Origin: Canna indica
Taxonomy: Eukaryota > Streptophyta > Magnoliopsida > Zingiberales > Cannaceae
Length of the DNA stretch: 64,000 bases
Assembly (NCBI GenBank): GCA_034359265.1
Contig: CP136890.1
Span: 42,196,501 to 42,260,500, forward strand
Direction of reading: 5' to 3'
The notes under the pieces were generated by a model that made no database searches, was not told where the DNA came from, and was given only the letters and a program-made list of their open reading frames with translations. Shown here piece by piece: positions 22,256 to 34,709 of this stretch; the first letter of the stretch is position 1, and the number at the start of each line of letters is the position of its first letter. A program made the position numbers and the translations under genes.

Positions 22256-24720
22256 TTCACTGCCTTCATGGACTTGATGAATAGGGTATTTAAGGAGTAC
22301 CTGGATAGTTTTGTGATCGTCTTCATCGACGACATCTTTGTGTACTCCAAGAGTGAGGAGGAGCACTCCGAGCATTTGAGGATGGTACTGGAAACCCTCA
22401 GAGAACACCGGTTGTTTGCTAAGTTCTCCAAGTGTGAATTTTGGTTGGAAAGTGTGGGCTTCCTGGGTCATGTGGTGTCCAAGGAAGGGATAAGGGTAGA
22501 CCTTGCGAAGGTGGAAGCGGTGCAGAACTGGAGGCGGCCAACTAGCATGACTGAGGTTCACAGTTTTCTTGGGTTTGCCAAGTACTATCGAAAGTTCGTA
22601 GAGAACTTCTCCAGGATTGCAGCCCCTTTGACTCGGCTGACCCAGAAAAATGTCAAATCTGATTGGGACGACAAGTGTGAGGCGAGCTTTCAGAAGCTCA
22701 AGGAATGCTTAACATCGACACCCGTATTGGTTGTACCTTCCAGCTCAGGAGGGTTTGTGGTTTACTGTGATGCCTGTCTAGTTGGCCTAGGCTGCATTCT
22801 GATGCAATTTGGCAGGGTCATAGCATATGCGTCTCGCCAGTTGAAGGTTCATGAAAAGAACTACCCGAAGCACAGCCTAGAGCTAGCGACGGTGGTTTTT
22901 GCCTTGAAGCTCTAGCAGCACTATTTGTACGGGGAGACTTGCGAGATCTATACGAATCACAAGAGCCTTCAGTACTTGTTTGCCCAAAAGGAGCTGAACC
23001 TCAGGCAAAGGTGGTGGTTGGAGCTCCTAAAAGTTTATGACCGCACCATTATGTACCACCTGGGGAAAGCCAATATGGTGGCGGACGCTCTCAGCAGAAA
23101 ATCCATGGGCAGTTTGGCTCATCTGAAAACCAAGCGGAGGCCTTTAGCTCGAGAGCTGGTGCTGTGCCTAGATGGGGGTACAACCCTGATAGTGTCAACT
23201 TCAGGTGCCTTGGTGGCACACCTGCGGGTACAATCCACACTGGTGGGTATGTTGCGTGCCGCGCAGGGAGAGGGCGCCTTTTGTGCGCTTACGAAGGACT
23301 TAGTGCAAAGAGGCGATGCAGAGAATGGGTTCAGATTGGACTCTGAGGGTGTGCTGAGGACCAAAGATCGAATTGTGGTGCCAGATATGGCAGAGATGCG
23401 CAGACAAGTGCTGGAGTGGGGTAATCGTTCCACTTATATGATGCACCCGGGGGCCACCAAAATGTACCGAAATCTAAGACAACATTACTGGTGGAAGGGC
23501 ATGAAAAGAGAGGTAGCAGAATTTATATCCAAGTGTCTGGTCTGCCAACAGGTAAAGGCCGAACATCTGAAGCCCACGGGACTGCTGCAGAACCTCGAAG
23601 TGCCCGAGTGGAAGTGGGAGAAAATCACCATGGACCTGATAATCGGGTTGCCTAAGTCAAAAGGCGGCTTTTACTCCATTTGGGTGGTAGTGGACAGGTT
23701 AACCAAGACCGCGCACTTCATTCCAGTGAAGGCTACCTTTTCTATGGAACAGTACGCCCGACTATTTCTAGACAAGATTGTGGCTTACCACGGTACCCCA
23801 GTGATGATCATATCAGATTGGGGTATCCAGTTCACAGCCCAATTTTAGCAGTCTTTCCAAGAAGCCTTCGGCACTCAAGTATATTTCAGCATGACCTTCC
23901 ATCCGTAGGCAGATAATCTGAGAGAACCATCCAAACCTTGGAAGATATGCTGAGGGCCTGCGTTCTGGACCTAGCAGGCGGTTGGGAGAAACACTTGCCG
24001 CTAATTGAGTTCACCTACAACAATAGCTATCACAGTAGCATTGGCATGGCTCCCTTAGAGGCATTGTACCGGCAGCGGTGTAGGTCTCCTGTGGGTTGGT
24101 TTGAGACTGGAGAGACTCTCTTGGTTGGTCCGAACTTGGTTGAGGAGGCGGTGAAGAAGGTGCAACTGATAAAATAAAGGCTGTTGGTGGCTCAGAGTCG
24201 CCAGAAAATGTATGCTAATAAGAAAGCCAGAGAGATGGAGTTCGCTGAGAGCGACTTGGTATTCCTAAAGGTTTCTCCTATGAAAGGGGTACTCCGATTT
24301 TGGAAGAAAGGAAAGTTGAGCCCAAGGTTCATTGGGCCTTTCCCTATCCTCAAGTGAAGAGGCGCGGTGGCTTATGAACTGGCCTTGCCTCCTAGTCTGA
24401 GCAGAGTTCACCCAGTTTTCCATATGTCAATGCTCCGGAGGTATGTGAAGGATGAATCCCAAGTGATCGAGCCAACTGTGGTTGAGGTGGACACGGCGGT
24501 CTCGTATGAGGAGAGGCCAGTGGAGATACTTGATCGGCAGATCAGGAAGCTGAGGTCCAAGGAGATTCCCTTGGTAAAAATTTGGTGGAAGCACCACTCC
24601 GGGCAAGAGGCCACTTGGGAGGTAGAGCGGGACATGAGAGAGCGCTACCCTTCATTGTTTGAGGAGCCAGTAAGTCCTTGTAACCCAACAAAATTCGAGG
24701 ACGAATTTCCCTTAAGGGGG
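22256..24720 (+). pseudogene. Ty3/gypsy pol, second copy (RT half, RNase H, integrase, chromodomain)
   Basis: It begins abruptly inside reverse transcriptase ([10 protein letters not shown]), with [13 protein letters not shown] holding the catalytic DD at about 22330. RNase H follows ([29 protein letters not shown] near 23070). Next is integrase with its HHCC zinc region (about 23420-23550, ending [12 protein letters not shown]), a DDE core starting [10 protein letters not shown], and a C-terminal chromodomain-like tail (EIPLVKIWWKHHSGQEATWE, about 24560-24620) typical of Tekay/Del-like chromoviruses. Stops at 22915, 23848, near 23910, 24177 and 24356 inactivate it. Gag, protease and the RT N-terminus are missing. 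The purine tract and 3' LTR follow at 24700-24727. Confidence 0.93.
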
Positions 24721-24726
24721 GAAGGT

Positions 24727-27221
24727 TGTAATACCCGAGGTTACCTAATATAAAAATTTCTCGTGGTGCAACCCATCGAGTCGGGAGCTAGCCGGGTCAA
24801 GTCGCGTGATCGCCTCGTATAGTAGGTAAAATTTTTATTTAAGTCTTATTGAAGTGTTAGTGGTTGAGTGGATGATCATATTGTTTGACTCAAGTTTGGG
24901 TTGAGTTTAGTCCGCGGATTGAGTCGGGACTCGAACTGGGTTAGGTGGAGTCGTATGAGAGGGGTTTAAGTCATTGCGTAGGGGTAAAAGAGTCAAGTGA
25001 TGAGGGGAATAAAACCCCTTATCTTGGCAACTGTGCGACTCAAGGGAGAAGCCGCACGTAGCCCAAGGAGGAGAGGGAGAACGGTGCCGAGCTCGTGTCG
25101 ACGTTGGGATCTCGGAGTTCGTCTTTTTCGATCTTGTCTTTAGATCAAATCGAGGTGAGTGGTTAGTGTAGCTTTTGAAGGGAGCCGAGTGGCCGACCCT
25201 AAGAGATTTGAAATTTGATTTTTCTTCACGAGTTCTTGCTGATTCGACGTGTTTCTTTGAGTAGAGTTTTAAATCGAAGTATGTACCTGTGATCTTATGT
25301 ATTAGATCATATTTTCTCGCATTTTTGTGGGCTGCCGAGTTGAGAAAATAGGGGAAAGGTCATGCCGAAATTTTCCTCGCTCGTTTCGCAGCCCGTAGAT
25401 CGCTTGGTGTTCATGATATGTTAGATCTATGAATTTATATTGTATTATTTTTGCAGCCATGCCCCTTCAAATTGAGGACTCGGCCGAGCAAGGGTTTACC
25501 CTGCTTGAGTCGGCCGAGTAGTGGCATGAGTGGAGAGTGTGGACTGCTCGAGTTAGAATGCATGGTTCCAAGTTATGTTTTCTTGTTAAACATTAGATCT
25601 GTAGACCGATGCATGTAAATTGTGGATGAAATTTTAGCCCCTTCCCATCTAGAGGGTTCGGCCGAGCAAGGATTACCTTGCTCAAGCTTCGGCCGAGCAA
25701 GGGTAAAGGGGGAAATCGGATGATTTCAAGTAGTTGTTCATACCTTCCCGTTCGATGCTAATTCATATTCATGTTATGAAATTTCTCGCTTGTCATATGA
25801 ATTGTTTGGTGATAGATCTACATTATCATATTATGGAAATGTTCTTGCTAATGCTCATATGGATATGATGGTTATGGTATATGTATTCAAAGAAATATTT
25901 CATTTAATTCATTATATCATGTTTAATTGCTGTTATGCTTAGTGTTTGTTCCTTATTAGTTTAAATCAATGAATTATTTACCTCTTTAAATTCTTTATTA
26001 TTGAATCATATGGCTATACATAGTATGTGATGTGAAGTAATTTATTTATAGCTTATATGTTGTCCTATTTTGTTATTGGGTACATTTTCAAGTTTATGAC
26101 ATATATTTCACATTAGCAATGATAGTATATGACGCTAGATGATTAACATGAAAAATCTGAGGTGTGTGCTATTTATGGAAACTCAAAGGTAGACTAGTTA
26201 GGTTTCACACCTAAGAAATAATTAGCGAGCAATAGTGCACGCATGTTTCGACCCGGAAATAAAGGGCTGAAAACGGGCGAACGCTCGAGATTTTAAACAA
26301 GGAAACTCTAGGACACTTGTTTGTGTGATGTGATTGTGATGGTCAGCCGAGAAGCATGGATAGTCGAAATGACTAATGCTTGACTCGGCCAGTGATTGGG
26401 TCTTGAAATTGCACCAGCGGGCCCGCTAGGTGTCAGACCCCAGTTTGGTGGGACTAGCTATCTCTACCACAGACAGTGTCTGGAGACTAGTAGATCATCC
26501 TAGTCGACGACCCGAGATTTTGCATTGATACGCTGATGTGCTATGTGGCCGAATGGCCAGTGTGTTACTATTTTGGGTGGTAGGGCTGGTTGTAGCCGAA
26601 CCACAAGATCATGAGTAGGCCCTAAGGGCCGGGGGTCATATGATTTAGTTAGGCAGTTATGGATGGTTTCATGGATGTATGGCCTATACAGGACGACCTT
26701 TGGGGTCGGTGGTCATATCAGAAGCAAAGTAATATCCCTAACTATGTGTTTTATTGCCATATATAATTACTTGTGACTATTGGGGATGTATGTGGTGGTT
26801 AGGAAGAATTGCTCACTGAGTCCCATGTTGTCTCACGGTTTATTTTCTTGTTTTGCAGAGTCCGATCAGTGAGATGAGGCTTAGAGTCATGGTGCAGCTG
26901 GAGATAGGCGGTAGCGTAGATCTCGTAGCAGCGTCCACTAGTCTTAGTCTAGAGGTCTAGGGCAGTTGTTCTTTTCATACACTGAGAATGTTTATTTGAA
27001 AACATGTACTCCGTTTAAAACTTGAGTTGTTTTCTCTGGTGATTGATGTTTAAGAACTTTTCATGTTTTAAAGCAAAAAAAAATTGTGAACCTTCTTTAA
27101 AGATTTGAATAAAGCTGCATCATTGTTTCATTATGTGTTTTTGTTAGTCAGTGTATGTAGTAGGCTTCAGGGTAGGTCATAGACCCTGGCCGGTCACACG
27201 ACCCTAAGTTGGGGTGTGACA
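24727..27221 (+). repeat. 3' LTR of the second gypsy copy (2495 bp)
   Basis: It starts TGTAATACCCGAGG just after AAGGGGGGAAGG and ends GGGGTGTGACA. It has the same terminal style as the other gypsy LTRs but a different interior, so it is a separate subfamily. It is followed directly by TATTTGGTCATGCAC, the continuation of the 5' LTR of element E, which indicates insertion into that LTR. Confidence 0.88.
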
Positions 27222-27535
27222 TATTTGGTCATGCACTTGGTATTTTAGCGTTCTTGGAGTTGTAGTCCTTTGGGACATTCTTATGTTTTATTTCAGACTA
27301 TGTTTCTTGAGAAAAACTGATAAACTTTTTATTTATTAATTTATGCACTCTGTTTGGCTTGCTGAACTTTACTCTTTTAAAATGAAAATGGAAATTGATT
27401 TGTTTTCTCTACTATAATAAAATTATCTCGTATTTTTCGCTATGTTTTATTATGAGTTGGCATGTGCATGGGATAGGCTGCGTGGTATAGGCACGTACCC
27501 TGGCCGATCACGTGACCCTAAGATGAGGCGTGGCA
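27222..27535 (+). repeat. 5' LTR of gypsy element E, right piece
   Basis: It matches 45876-46187 of the 3' LTR (TATTTGGTCATGCACTTGG onward) and ends GGCGTGGCA four bases before the primer site. Confidence 0.9.
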
Positions 27536-27538
27536 ATG

Positions 27539-27550
27539 TGGTATCAGAGC
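27539..27550 (+). other. Primer binding site, initiator Met tRNA type (element E)
   Basis: TGGTATCAGAGC, complementary to the 3' end of initiator Met tRNA, lies 3 nt after the LTR end. Confidence 0.92.
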
Positions 27551-27748
27551 ATGTGGTTCGGTCTGACTACGACCTAGAGTTTGTTTACCATATAGGGCAT
27601 TGCTAGCGTGTCAGTATACGGTAGGGTTGTGTTATGAGATCAATGGGCTAAGTCTGCACCTAGCGCGGAATGTGATTAGTTTATTTTAAGATTCAAGGGT
27701 GAATTTAATTATCTAATTATGATGTAATCATAGTGATGAATGCTTTTA

Positions 27749-28182
27749 ATGCCACATGGAGCGGTAGTAGCAGTAACTCTATAGAACGCCGAGGCCGGGG
27801 CCGGGGCCATGGGAGAGCGCGGGAGGCCTAGGAGAATGTGGGACAAGATCCCATGGTTGTACAGTTGCTTGCCCGAGTGGCTGAGCTGACTGAGGCACTC
27901 CGCAGGGAGCAAGAACTGAGGCAGCAGCTGCAACCGGTGCCGGCATTACATGCGGTACCCGAGGTGGTCGAGCTAGTGGCACCAATGGTTAGAGTTCCCG
28001 GAGCACCTATATATGCAGATTTTGTCAAATTCAGGCCACCATAGTTTACAGGGACAAATCAGTGAGTGGAGGTCACTAGTTTCCTAGGGGATTGCTATGA
28101 GCTGCATGGAGCTCGGTTGTTCTTCCGAGACGACCGCTCAGATGATTGGGTTGCAGCTGAGAGGACCAGCTCACTCTGAGGA
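27749..28182 (+). pseudogene. Gypsy element E gag, N-terminal piece
   Basis: An ATG at 27749 opens a short frame. The main reading from 27838 gives a Gln/Glu-rich helix (VAELTEALRREQELRQQL) and then, across stops, the chromovirus gag motif FLGDCYELHGARLFFRDD and AAERTSSL. Compared with family gag it is interrupted at 28182 by the CACTA element; the zinc knuckle part resumes at 41971. The middle of gag also seems to be missing, because the two sides do not add up to a full domain. Confidence 0.8.
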
Positions 28183-28194
28183 TACTACTAAAAA

Positions 28195-28405
28195 TTTGGC
28201 GTTCTGCGATGGCTCATTTGCGACGGCACTAGAGGCGGTCGTAGATGCGATGGTTCTGCGACTGCTGTCCATTGGGGTCATGGAGTAGCCATGTTGGCGA
28301 CAGCTCTGCAACCACCTCATGGGCTGTCACAATATTAATGACATCGCGACGGTGTGGCGACTACCTTTTTGCGACCGCTTGAGCGATCGCAAAGCCGTCA
28401 GGGGT
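28195..28405. repeat. Left subterminal repeats of the large CACTA element
   Basis: Repeated words GCGATGG, GCGACGG, GCGACTG, TGGCGAC and GCGACCGC lie in both orientations within 200 bp, matching the right end at 41580-41960. They are presumed binding sites for the element's DNA-binding protein. Confidence 0.8.
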
Positions 28406-28452
28406 GAAGATTACTTATCCCGAATGAGCCCTAGGGTCTCTATTTCTCCACT

Positions 28453-28454
<2 letters not shown>

Positions 28455-28494
<40 letters not shown>
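28455..28494 (+). repeat. (CT)n microsatellite
   Basis: An almost pure run of CT dinucleotides lies just inside the left subterminal repeats. Confidence 0.95.
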
Positions 28495-28497
<3 letters not shown>

Positions 28498-28507
28498 CTC
28501 TCGTGCA

Positions 28508-29340
28508 TAGGGATGACAATATTACCAGTACCCACGGATACCCGTGGATATTTACCCGTTTATGATGGGTATGGGGGTTAATATCCTACCCACAGGTATG
28601 TCATGAGTATTTTTTCTTACCCGTTTATTATATGGGGCGAGTACGAGTATATAGTACTTGTACCCGCGGGTACCCGTTACCCGCGAATATATGGATTTTA
28701 CAAAAATACCCTTCTATACATACACTAAAAAAACCTAAATCCCTAATTCAATTTCAGCCCTCCTCACTTCACGCCGCAGCCCGCAAGCCTCTCTTCAGTC
28801 CTCCATCGCGTCGCACGTCAACAGGAGACCGTAGCCCTACACTTCTTCATCGCACGGCTCCTCGTCGCCCACTCGCCACGGAGCTCCGGTGGTCCGGCCT
28901 CCCCTTCATCAGTCCTTCACTGTCCGCACGCCCACTCGTCGATTCGTCGCCCACTCGCCTCCGGGCTCCGGCGGTCCGACCTCCCCTTAATTGTCCGCAA
29001 TCCGCATGCCCACTCGTCCGCTGCCTACAAGCGGCACACCTCGTCGGTTCGTCGCCTACTCGCCCGCTGCAGCATGCCTCCAGATCTGCTGTCGATACTA
29101 TTAATTTATCATCTATCATCTTCCTCTGTAATTTTCTTTCAATTCCTAAGTTTTTATTATGCAGCAATCGATTTGTGCAGCACTCCAGATTTGTGCAATT
29201 GTGCTATCGTTGTTTATTGCTATCTCCAAATTTGTGCAGAAGTCTACTGATTTGTGCAGGTATTCTAATATTTAATCTCCTCAACCTCAAGTCAGGTATC
29301 CATTTTATTCTCATGTCAGGTATTTATTCTAATATCTAAG
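28508..29340 (+). mobile_element. Possible hAT element left end
   Basis: TAGGGATGACAAT at 28508 resembles hAT inverted-repeat ends of the 'GGGATGGCAAT' kind. It is followed by GGGTACCCG-type palindromes (28530-28690) often found near such ends, and by a C/T-rich, leader-like stretch with many GCCCACTCG words (28760-29090). The opposite end and any transposase were not found. The frame 28632-29339 is low-complexity and not recognisable. Confidence 0.45.
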
Positions 29341-30864
29341 CTCAAAATGGAATGGATATTGATTTGCAGTGCTCTAATTTGAGGTGTTCGTCCACTGCTA
29401 TGCTTTTAACAAGATGATTTTTTTTCTTTTACTTCGATGCTCATAGTTTCTTCGTTGCTAGGATGGCTCTTGATTCTTGAACACATCCCACAAGGGACAA
29501 ACATAACATCATGTAAAGAGTACTTTTCTCATGTCAAAAGGTTAATTAATTAGATCCATAAAAGTTTGTCCTGTTAAGATAATACCATGAGTAATTGGGG
29601 ATACCTGTTTGACAATTTGATCAATCTTATCATCAACAAATTAATTATAGATGTTCCAATCTTCAAAACTTAACTTATTTCCATGAAAAATATTTCCCAT
29701 TAAGTAATCTTCTCCAGTAAGTAACTGTTCAACATGTTACCTCATAGCAGAACATTAAACAATCTCTTGCTTATGATCTTATGATGCCTCTGATGTCTAT
29801 GATCTTATATTTTTTTGCATGCTGTAAGTAACTTATATTTATGCATGATGTTGTACAATATATTTATTGATATTTACCATGTCAGTTATTAGCATCTTAT
29901 TGAAAATTAAAAATTCATTTCATCCTTTTAATTAGGCTGATTCGTGCGCGGGGTGTCCTAGTCAACATATCTTTGCCACTGCCCCAAAAAGCCCCGATCC
30001 TGGTATTTTCAGCCTTTTCTATTCCATGTTACATGATAATTTAATCCACTTGATAATTAAGGCACTTGATAATTTGATGAGGATGAAATGTTGGCCTCTT
30101 TTTAGATGCATGGTCTTTGAATTTTATTTTATTGTTTACCACTAAAATAGTATGTAAAGTGCTTAAAGAACTTTGTGTTCCTCTTATCTCATCATGCACC
30201 CAGACCTTGATAAGATTATCTCATCATTTTCTCTCTCTTTTTAGAAAAATATATATAAGAAGGAGGGTTGATCAAGTAACTCAGCATTTAACTCTAGGTA
30301 GAAAATAGTATGCAAAGTGCTTAAAGGACTTTGTGTTCCTCTTATCTCATCATGCATGGTCTTTGAATCATTGCAGTAGAATGTTCAACTGCTAGCTAGA
30401 AAACATGCTAAGAAGTTTAATTCTTCATTTTGTTCATATATAAAGATGATATAATTTTTTTTTCTTTTGGAATGATATCTTAAAAAAGAATAGATTTGGA
30501 GTCTTTTTAAAACAGGAGTCCTCGTTCCTAGTCCTTCTTCAATATAATTAATTGTATCTGGATAAGAGAAAAGAGGCATTTTTCCATTGACCAAGTTACC
30601 TATAATCCAAGCTAATTTAATCGGCTAGTCCAGCAAATCCAGCCAGCTCCTGTTCTCTGAACTATTGTGAAACTCAATGAATAACCAAAGCAAGACATGA
30701 GCAAGAAGCACTAGAGTTAGCAACAATCCAAGTTGAAGAAACGAAATCATGACTGCCATGCCAATGAACGACTAAACTAGGCCCAAGAAATCAGTCAAGC
30801 TTCTGTATAAATGTAGAGTTTTATATATCTGCATATAGGCTATAAGTTAGAGCTGACAAAGTTC
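29341..30864. other. Unassigned sequence inside the CACTA element, with a direct repeat
   Basis: I recognise no gene here. GCATGGTCTTTGAAT occurs at about 30108 and 30355, and a roughly 50-bp segment (AGTATGTAAAGTGCTTAAAG onward) occurs at about 30149 and 30308, so this stretch holds a partial tandem duplication. The rest is AT-rich. Confidence 0.5.
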
Positions 30865-33820
30865 TTTTTTTTTTACCAGAAAATAAGCTTTAAATTAAAG
30901 TCGGCGAGCGCCAGACTCAAAAAGGTCAGAACACAAAATGTTTTCTAGCTCGGGTGGGCAGATGGAGGACCATATCCTCTCATTCTTACAGAGGCGAGCT
31001 CGATTTGCTGCCCAATGGGCAGCTTTGTTGGCATTTCTAGGACAAAAGGAGAAGCTGAGAAAATTACAATTAGTTCTTAATACATGAATATCAGATATAA
31101 TCGAAGAAATAACCCAAGGTGCTTGTATGTTGGAGTTGATTGCATCCATCGGGATTTTAGAGTCAGTTTCCATGACAAAATGTGGGAGGTTTCTGGTAGT
31201 GGTGAGATACAGCGCCTCACGAACAGCAAGAGCCTCGATGACGAGAGGAGAGTTTCCCTCGATGTAGGAGCTTTTTGCAATTAAACATATACCTTCCGCG
31301 TTGCGAACTATCATGCCAATTCCACCTGCAAAATCGAGAAGGGACCCATCACAGTTGATCTTAAGTAGGCCCTCATGTAGTATCTGTCCATAGTAGTTTT
31401 TTGAGAATGCAAGAATACATATCACTAGCCCGAGGGGAGTAGGTTGCCTAGCCAGAAAAAGCAGCTCATTCTTAGCAAGCCAGATGAACCAGCATGTATT
31501 AGCGATGAGGGCGAGCGACCAAGCAGAGGGAGGGGGAGAATGGGGGTGGAGCCAAGCCCCGTCCCCCAGTTAGTTCTAGGGGCAAAGCAAAGGCTTGTGA
31601 GGATGCTGAGCGTAGACCAGATTTGGGAGGTTAGGTGGCAATTAAAGAGCAGGTGCTCACTGGTTTCAGGGTGGAGGGAACAAAAAGGGCAAGTGTTGGT
31701 TGAGTTAAGACCAATGGACATAAGACGGGCTCGGGTGGGGGGTCGCTTATGGAGTAGTTTCGAGCAAAAGGTGCGAACTTTAGGGGCAGTCCTAAGTTTC
31801 CAAAGGTGTTTTCAGGGAGGTAAGGATGCAGCAGGAAGTTGTTCATGGCTTCTAAGGTATGAGTATGCTAATCCGGCGGTAACGCTACCCCCCGAAGAGC
31901 CTCTCTATATATATTTATCCTCATCAGGTATTAATGGCAGGTTCAATCGAGAAATGGATTCCATGAGCACATGGCCGAATGCATCGAGACACAAATCCTC
32001 ATTTCAAACTTGATTAGTAATTAGAGTATTTACACACATGCAATTATCAATCGTATTTACATTTAAGAAAGTATACTTTCTGCATAATGGAGTGTCAAAT
32101 AACTAGGTGTCCAGCAAAATAGAAGTATTGATACCATTTGTAACTTTAAAGAAGCCAGGGGCCAAAAGTGAGAAGGCTTTGAAAAAAAGCTGCCAGGACC
32201 AGGAGGATTTTGAATTAGTGGATAAAGGGAGTCTAGGATCTTGGTATTTAGCTTTGACAATGTCGGACCAAGGGGATGAAAGTTTGTTTAGGTGGCATTG
32301 AATGCGCTTAGCTTGAAGGGCCAAGCAGGAAGTGTGAATATCATGAATTCCGAGGCCTCCTTCAGATTTGGGGAGGGTGACTGTGTCCCAACTAATATGG
32401 TGAATAGCTTTTTTATCGGGAGTGTCGGACCAGAGAAAGTTCCTAGTATTCTGCTCAATCTTATCAATACAAGACTGAGAGAACTAGTTAACCGACATTG
32501 AGTGGATTGGGATTGAGTTAAGTACAGAATTTATGAGGATGACTCTCCCAGCCTGAGAAAGGAATGCGGAGCGCCATGATCCTAGTTTGGCTTTGATGAG
32601 GCCGAGAATGAAATTGTAGGTAGTAGAAGGAGGTCGGCGAGGAGCAATTATAGCTCTAAGGTATTTAAACGGAAAAGAGCCAACTTTCATTTGAAGTTTA
32701 GAGCTTAAGGTTCTAATGGTTGCTCTAGAGGTATTTCGGGGGAAGAATATTTCAGATTTAGCTAGATTAATTGTTTGACCAGTAATCTTAGCATAAAGGC
32801 TGAATATTTGCTGGATAGTATTTAGGCTTCTGGGATTGGCCCTAAACATGAGGAGGATGTCGTCAGCGAACATCAAATGGCTTAGGATGGCTGCATTCTT
32901 GAATTTGAATGGAGTTAGGTGTTTCCTAGCAACCGCCTAGTTGATAAGGTTAGTTAAGGTCTGAGCCGCCAAGACATAGAGGTAAGGGGATATTGGGTCA
33001 CCCTGACGGATACCCCTTTTGGATGTTAAAAAGGGTTAGGTATTATTGTTGGCCAGGCAAGAAAATGAAGTTGTACTGAGGCAGGATTCAATCCAATCTA
33101 TAAATTTGAGAGGGAAGTTGCAAACTTGCAGAGTAGCTAAGATGGCTTTCCAGGATAATTTGTCAAAGGCTTTGTCAAGGTCAACCTTAATCATAATCAG
33201 GGGATTTTTGCCTTTTGAATCAAACATAGTATGGGATGCCTCTTGAGCAATAAGGATGTTGTCATGAATGCACCGGCCTTTTATAAAGGCGGATTGCTAT
33301 GGAGAGACAAGAGTTGGAAGGATAGATTGGATCCGATTAGCAAGAGTTTTGGCTAAAATCCTATAGTTTAAGTTGCAAAGAGCAATAGGGCGGAAATCTT
33401 TTGTCGTAGAGGGGGTGGGGCATTTCGGGATGAAGGTCATGAGAGTTTGGTTCCAGTCATAGGGGAGAAAGGCATTGTCATGGAAATTGCTGAGGCATTG
33501 CATGAAGCATGGACTAATAATGTTCCAGTAGGCCTTGTAAAATTCAGCGGTGAATCCGTCAAGCCCCGGACTTTTGCCATTAGGCATGAAACGGACAACA
33601 TTCCAAACCTCATCGGTTGTGAAGGGGGCTATCAGGCTTTCACTGTCCACATTCGAGAGGGCCGAAAAAGGTATTAAACTAGCAGAGTTATTAATACATG
33701 TGTTATCAGAATCCCAAAGTTCTTTATAATGATCAACAAAAGCGGAGAGAATATCAGCATTACAGTATCCTAAACTATCATTAGCAAGTTTTAAGCAGTT
33801 AATGTGATTTCTTCTCTTTG
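30865..33820 (-). pseudogene. L1-type LINE, 5'-truncated (reverse transcriptase, zinc motif, RNase H)
   Basis: A T-run at 30865-30874 is the complement of the A-tail. On the minus strand, reverse transcriptase begins near 33820 (HINCLKLANDSLGY), with TTDEVWNVVRFMPNGKSPG and DGFTAEFYK at 33610-33530, RPIALCNLNYRILAK at about 33370, the GIRQGDPISPYL motif near 33005, and the catalytic FADD at about 32870. A zf-RVT motif (CPFCSLHPETSEHLLFNC) is at 31690-31635, followed by an RNase H domain (LKINCDGSLLDFAGGIGMIV) from 31365. The endonuclease is missing, so the copy is 5'-truncated; stops near 33296, 33035 and 32935 inactivate it. Confidence 0.93.
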
Positions 33821-33990
33821 ATCTCCTCCATTACTTCATAGAAATGGTCATTGTTTGTCAATAAATAGAAACCAATAGTCGCCTGTTCGCGGTAGACAAG
33901 CATAACATCTTTGCCAGCCTTCTTCAACCCCTCGGCATAAGCCAATTGCCAATCTTGAACAAGATCCAAGCCTGCCAAGATAAGAGGATG
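33815..33990 (-). pseudogene. Fragment resembling the C-terminus of gibberellin receptor GID1
   Basis: The minus strand encodes AGLDLVQDWQLAYAEGLKKA, then GKDVMLVYREQATIGFYLL and NNDHFYEVMEEIK. From memory this fits the C-terminal end of plant GID1 (carboxylesterase-like gibberellin receptor), with its GLDL.QDWQLAYA.GL and ATIGFYLLPNNNHF signatures. GID1 binds gibberellin in the nucleus and recruits DELLA proteins, but this piece of about 58 codons cannot do so alone. It is uninterrupted by stops. At its 3' side it fuses to LINE sequence at about 33815-33822 within AAAGAGAAG. The sequence upstream of about 33990 is not recognisable. It is most likely a host gene fragment carried inside the CACTA element or acquired with the LINE. 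Confidence 0.75.
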
Positions 33991-34709
33991 AAATTCTGCT
34001 AATAGAATAGCACCAGCAAAACTAATAGAATGGAATAGAATAGCACCGGCCGAACTACCATGTTTTTTTGCTAAGTTCTAATGTTTAAAGTGAGATACTA
34101 CAATTGACCCTAAGTATAATGCATAGACATTCTTCATTTTTTATTAATCAAGCATGGACATTTTGACTAGTAAAGGTGTTAATTTTAAAAAGCTATCAAT
34201 ACTCCATTCTATACTATTAACATCGTTCATTAATTTGTTGGTATAATTTTAGGATTAAAATTGAAAATAATATTATGATTCGCGAGTTGATAAAGTAACA
34301 CGAACTTATCTACCGTTGGATCATAATTTTTTTACAATACCTTAGATCTGTTCCGAGATCGTATCGTCATTTATAAGAAGTACAAAACTAATAGATTCCT
34401 TAAGATTTCTAAATTGTCCCTGATTGGACAGTTTGAGATCAAAATTATTCTACTTGCAGTTAAATATTTTTTTTAATATTCATTCCAGTTAAAAATTCTA
34501 GCAGATATTCCTTGTTCTCCGACTATGCGCCCAGATGATATGCATACTTGGAGAACTATAGGGAAATGCTGCCGAAATTTTAGCTGATATTGAATGTTAA
34601 AAAGAATATTTAAATGTAAGTAGAATAATTTAATTCTCGAATGGAATAGGACCACCTCACCTATGAAGATTTCTAAAGAAATGATTGTTGTGATATCACA
34701 TACAGAATC
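33991..34709. other. Unassigned, probable tnp2 upstream region of the CACTA element
   Basis: No gene is seen. AATAGAATAGCACCAGCA and AATAGAATAGCACCGGCC are a short duplication near 34005-34050. From about 34330 to 34660 the sequence resembles, in inverted orientation, 38960-39260. This suggests both are the leader or promoter region upstream of related tnp2 genes. Confidence 0.5.
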
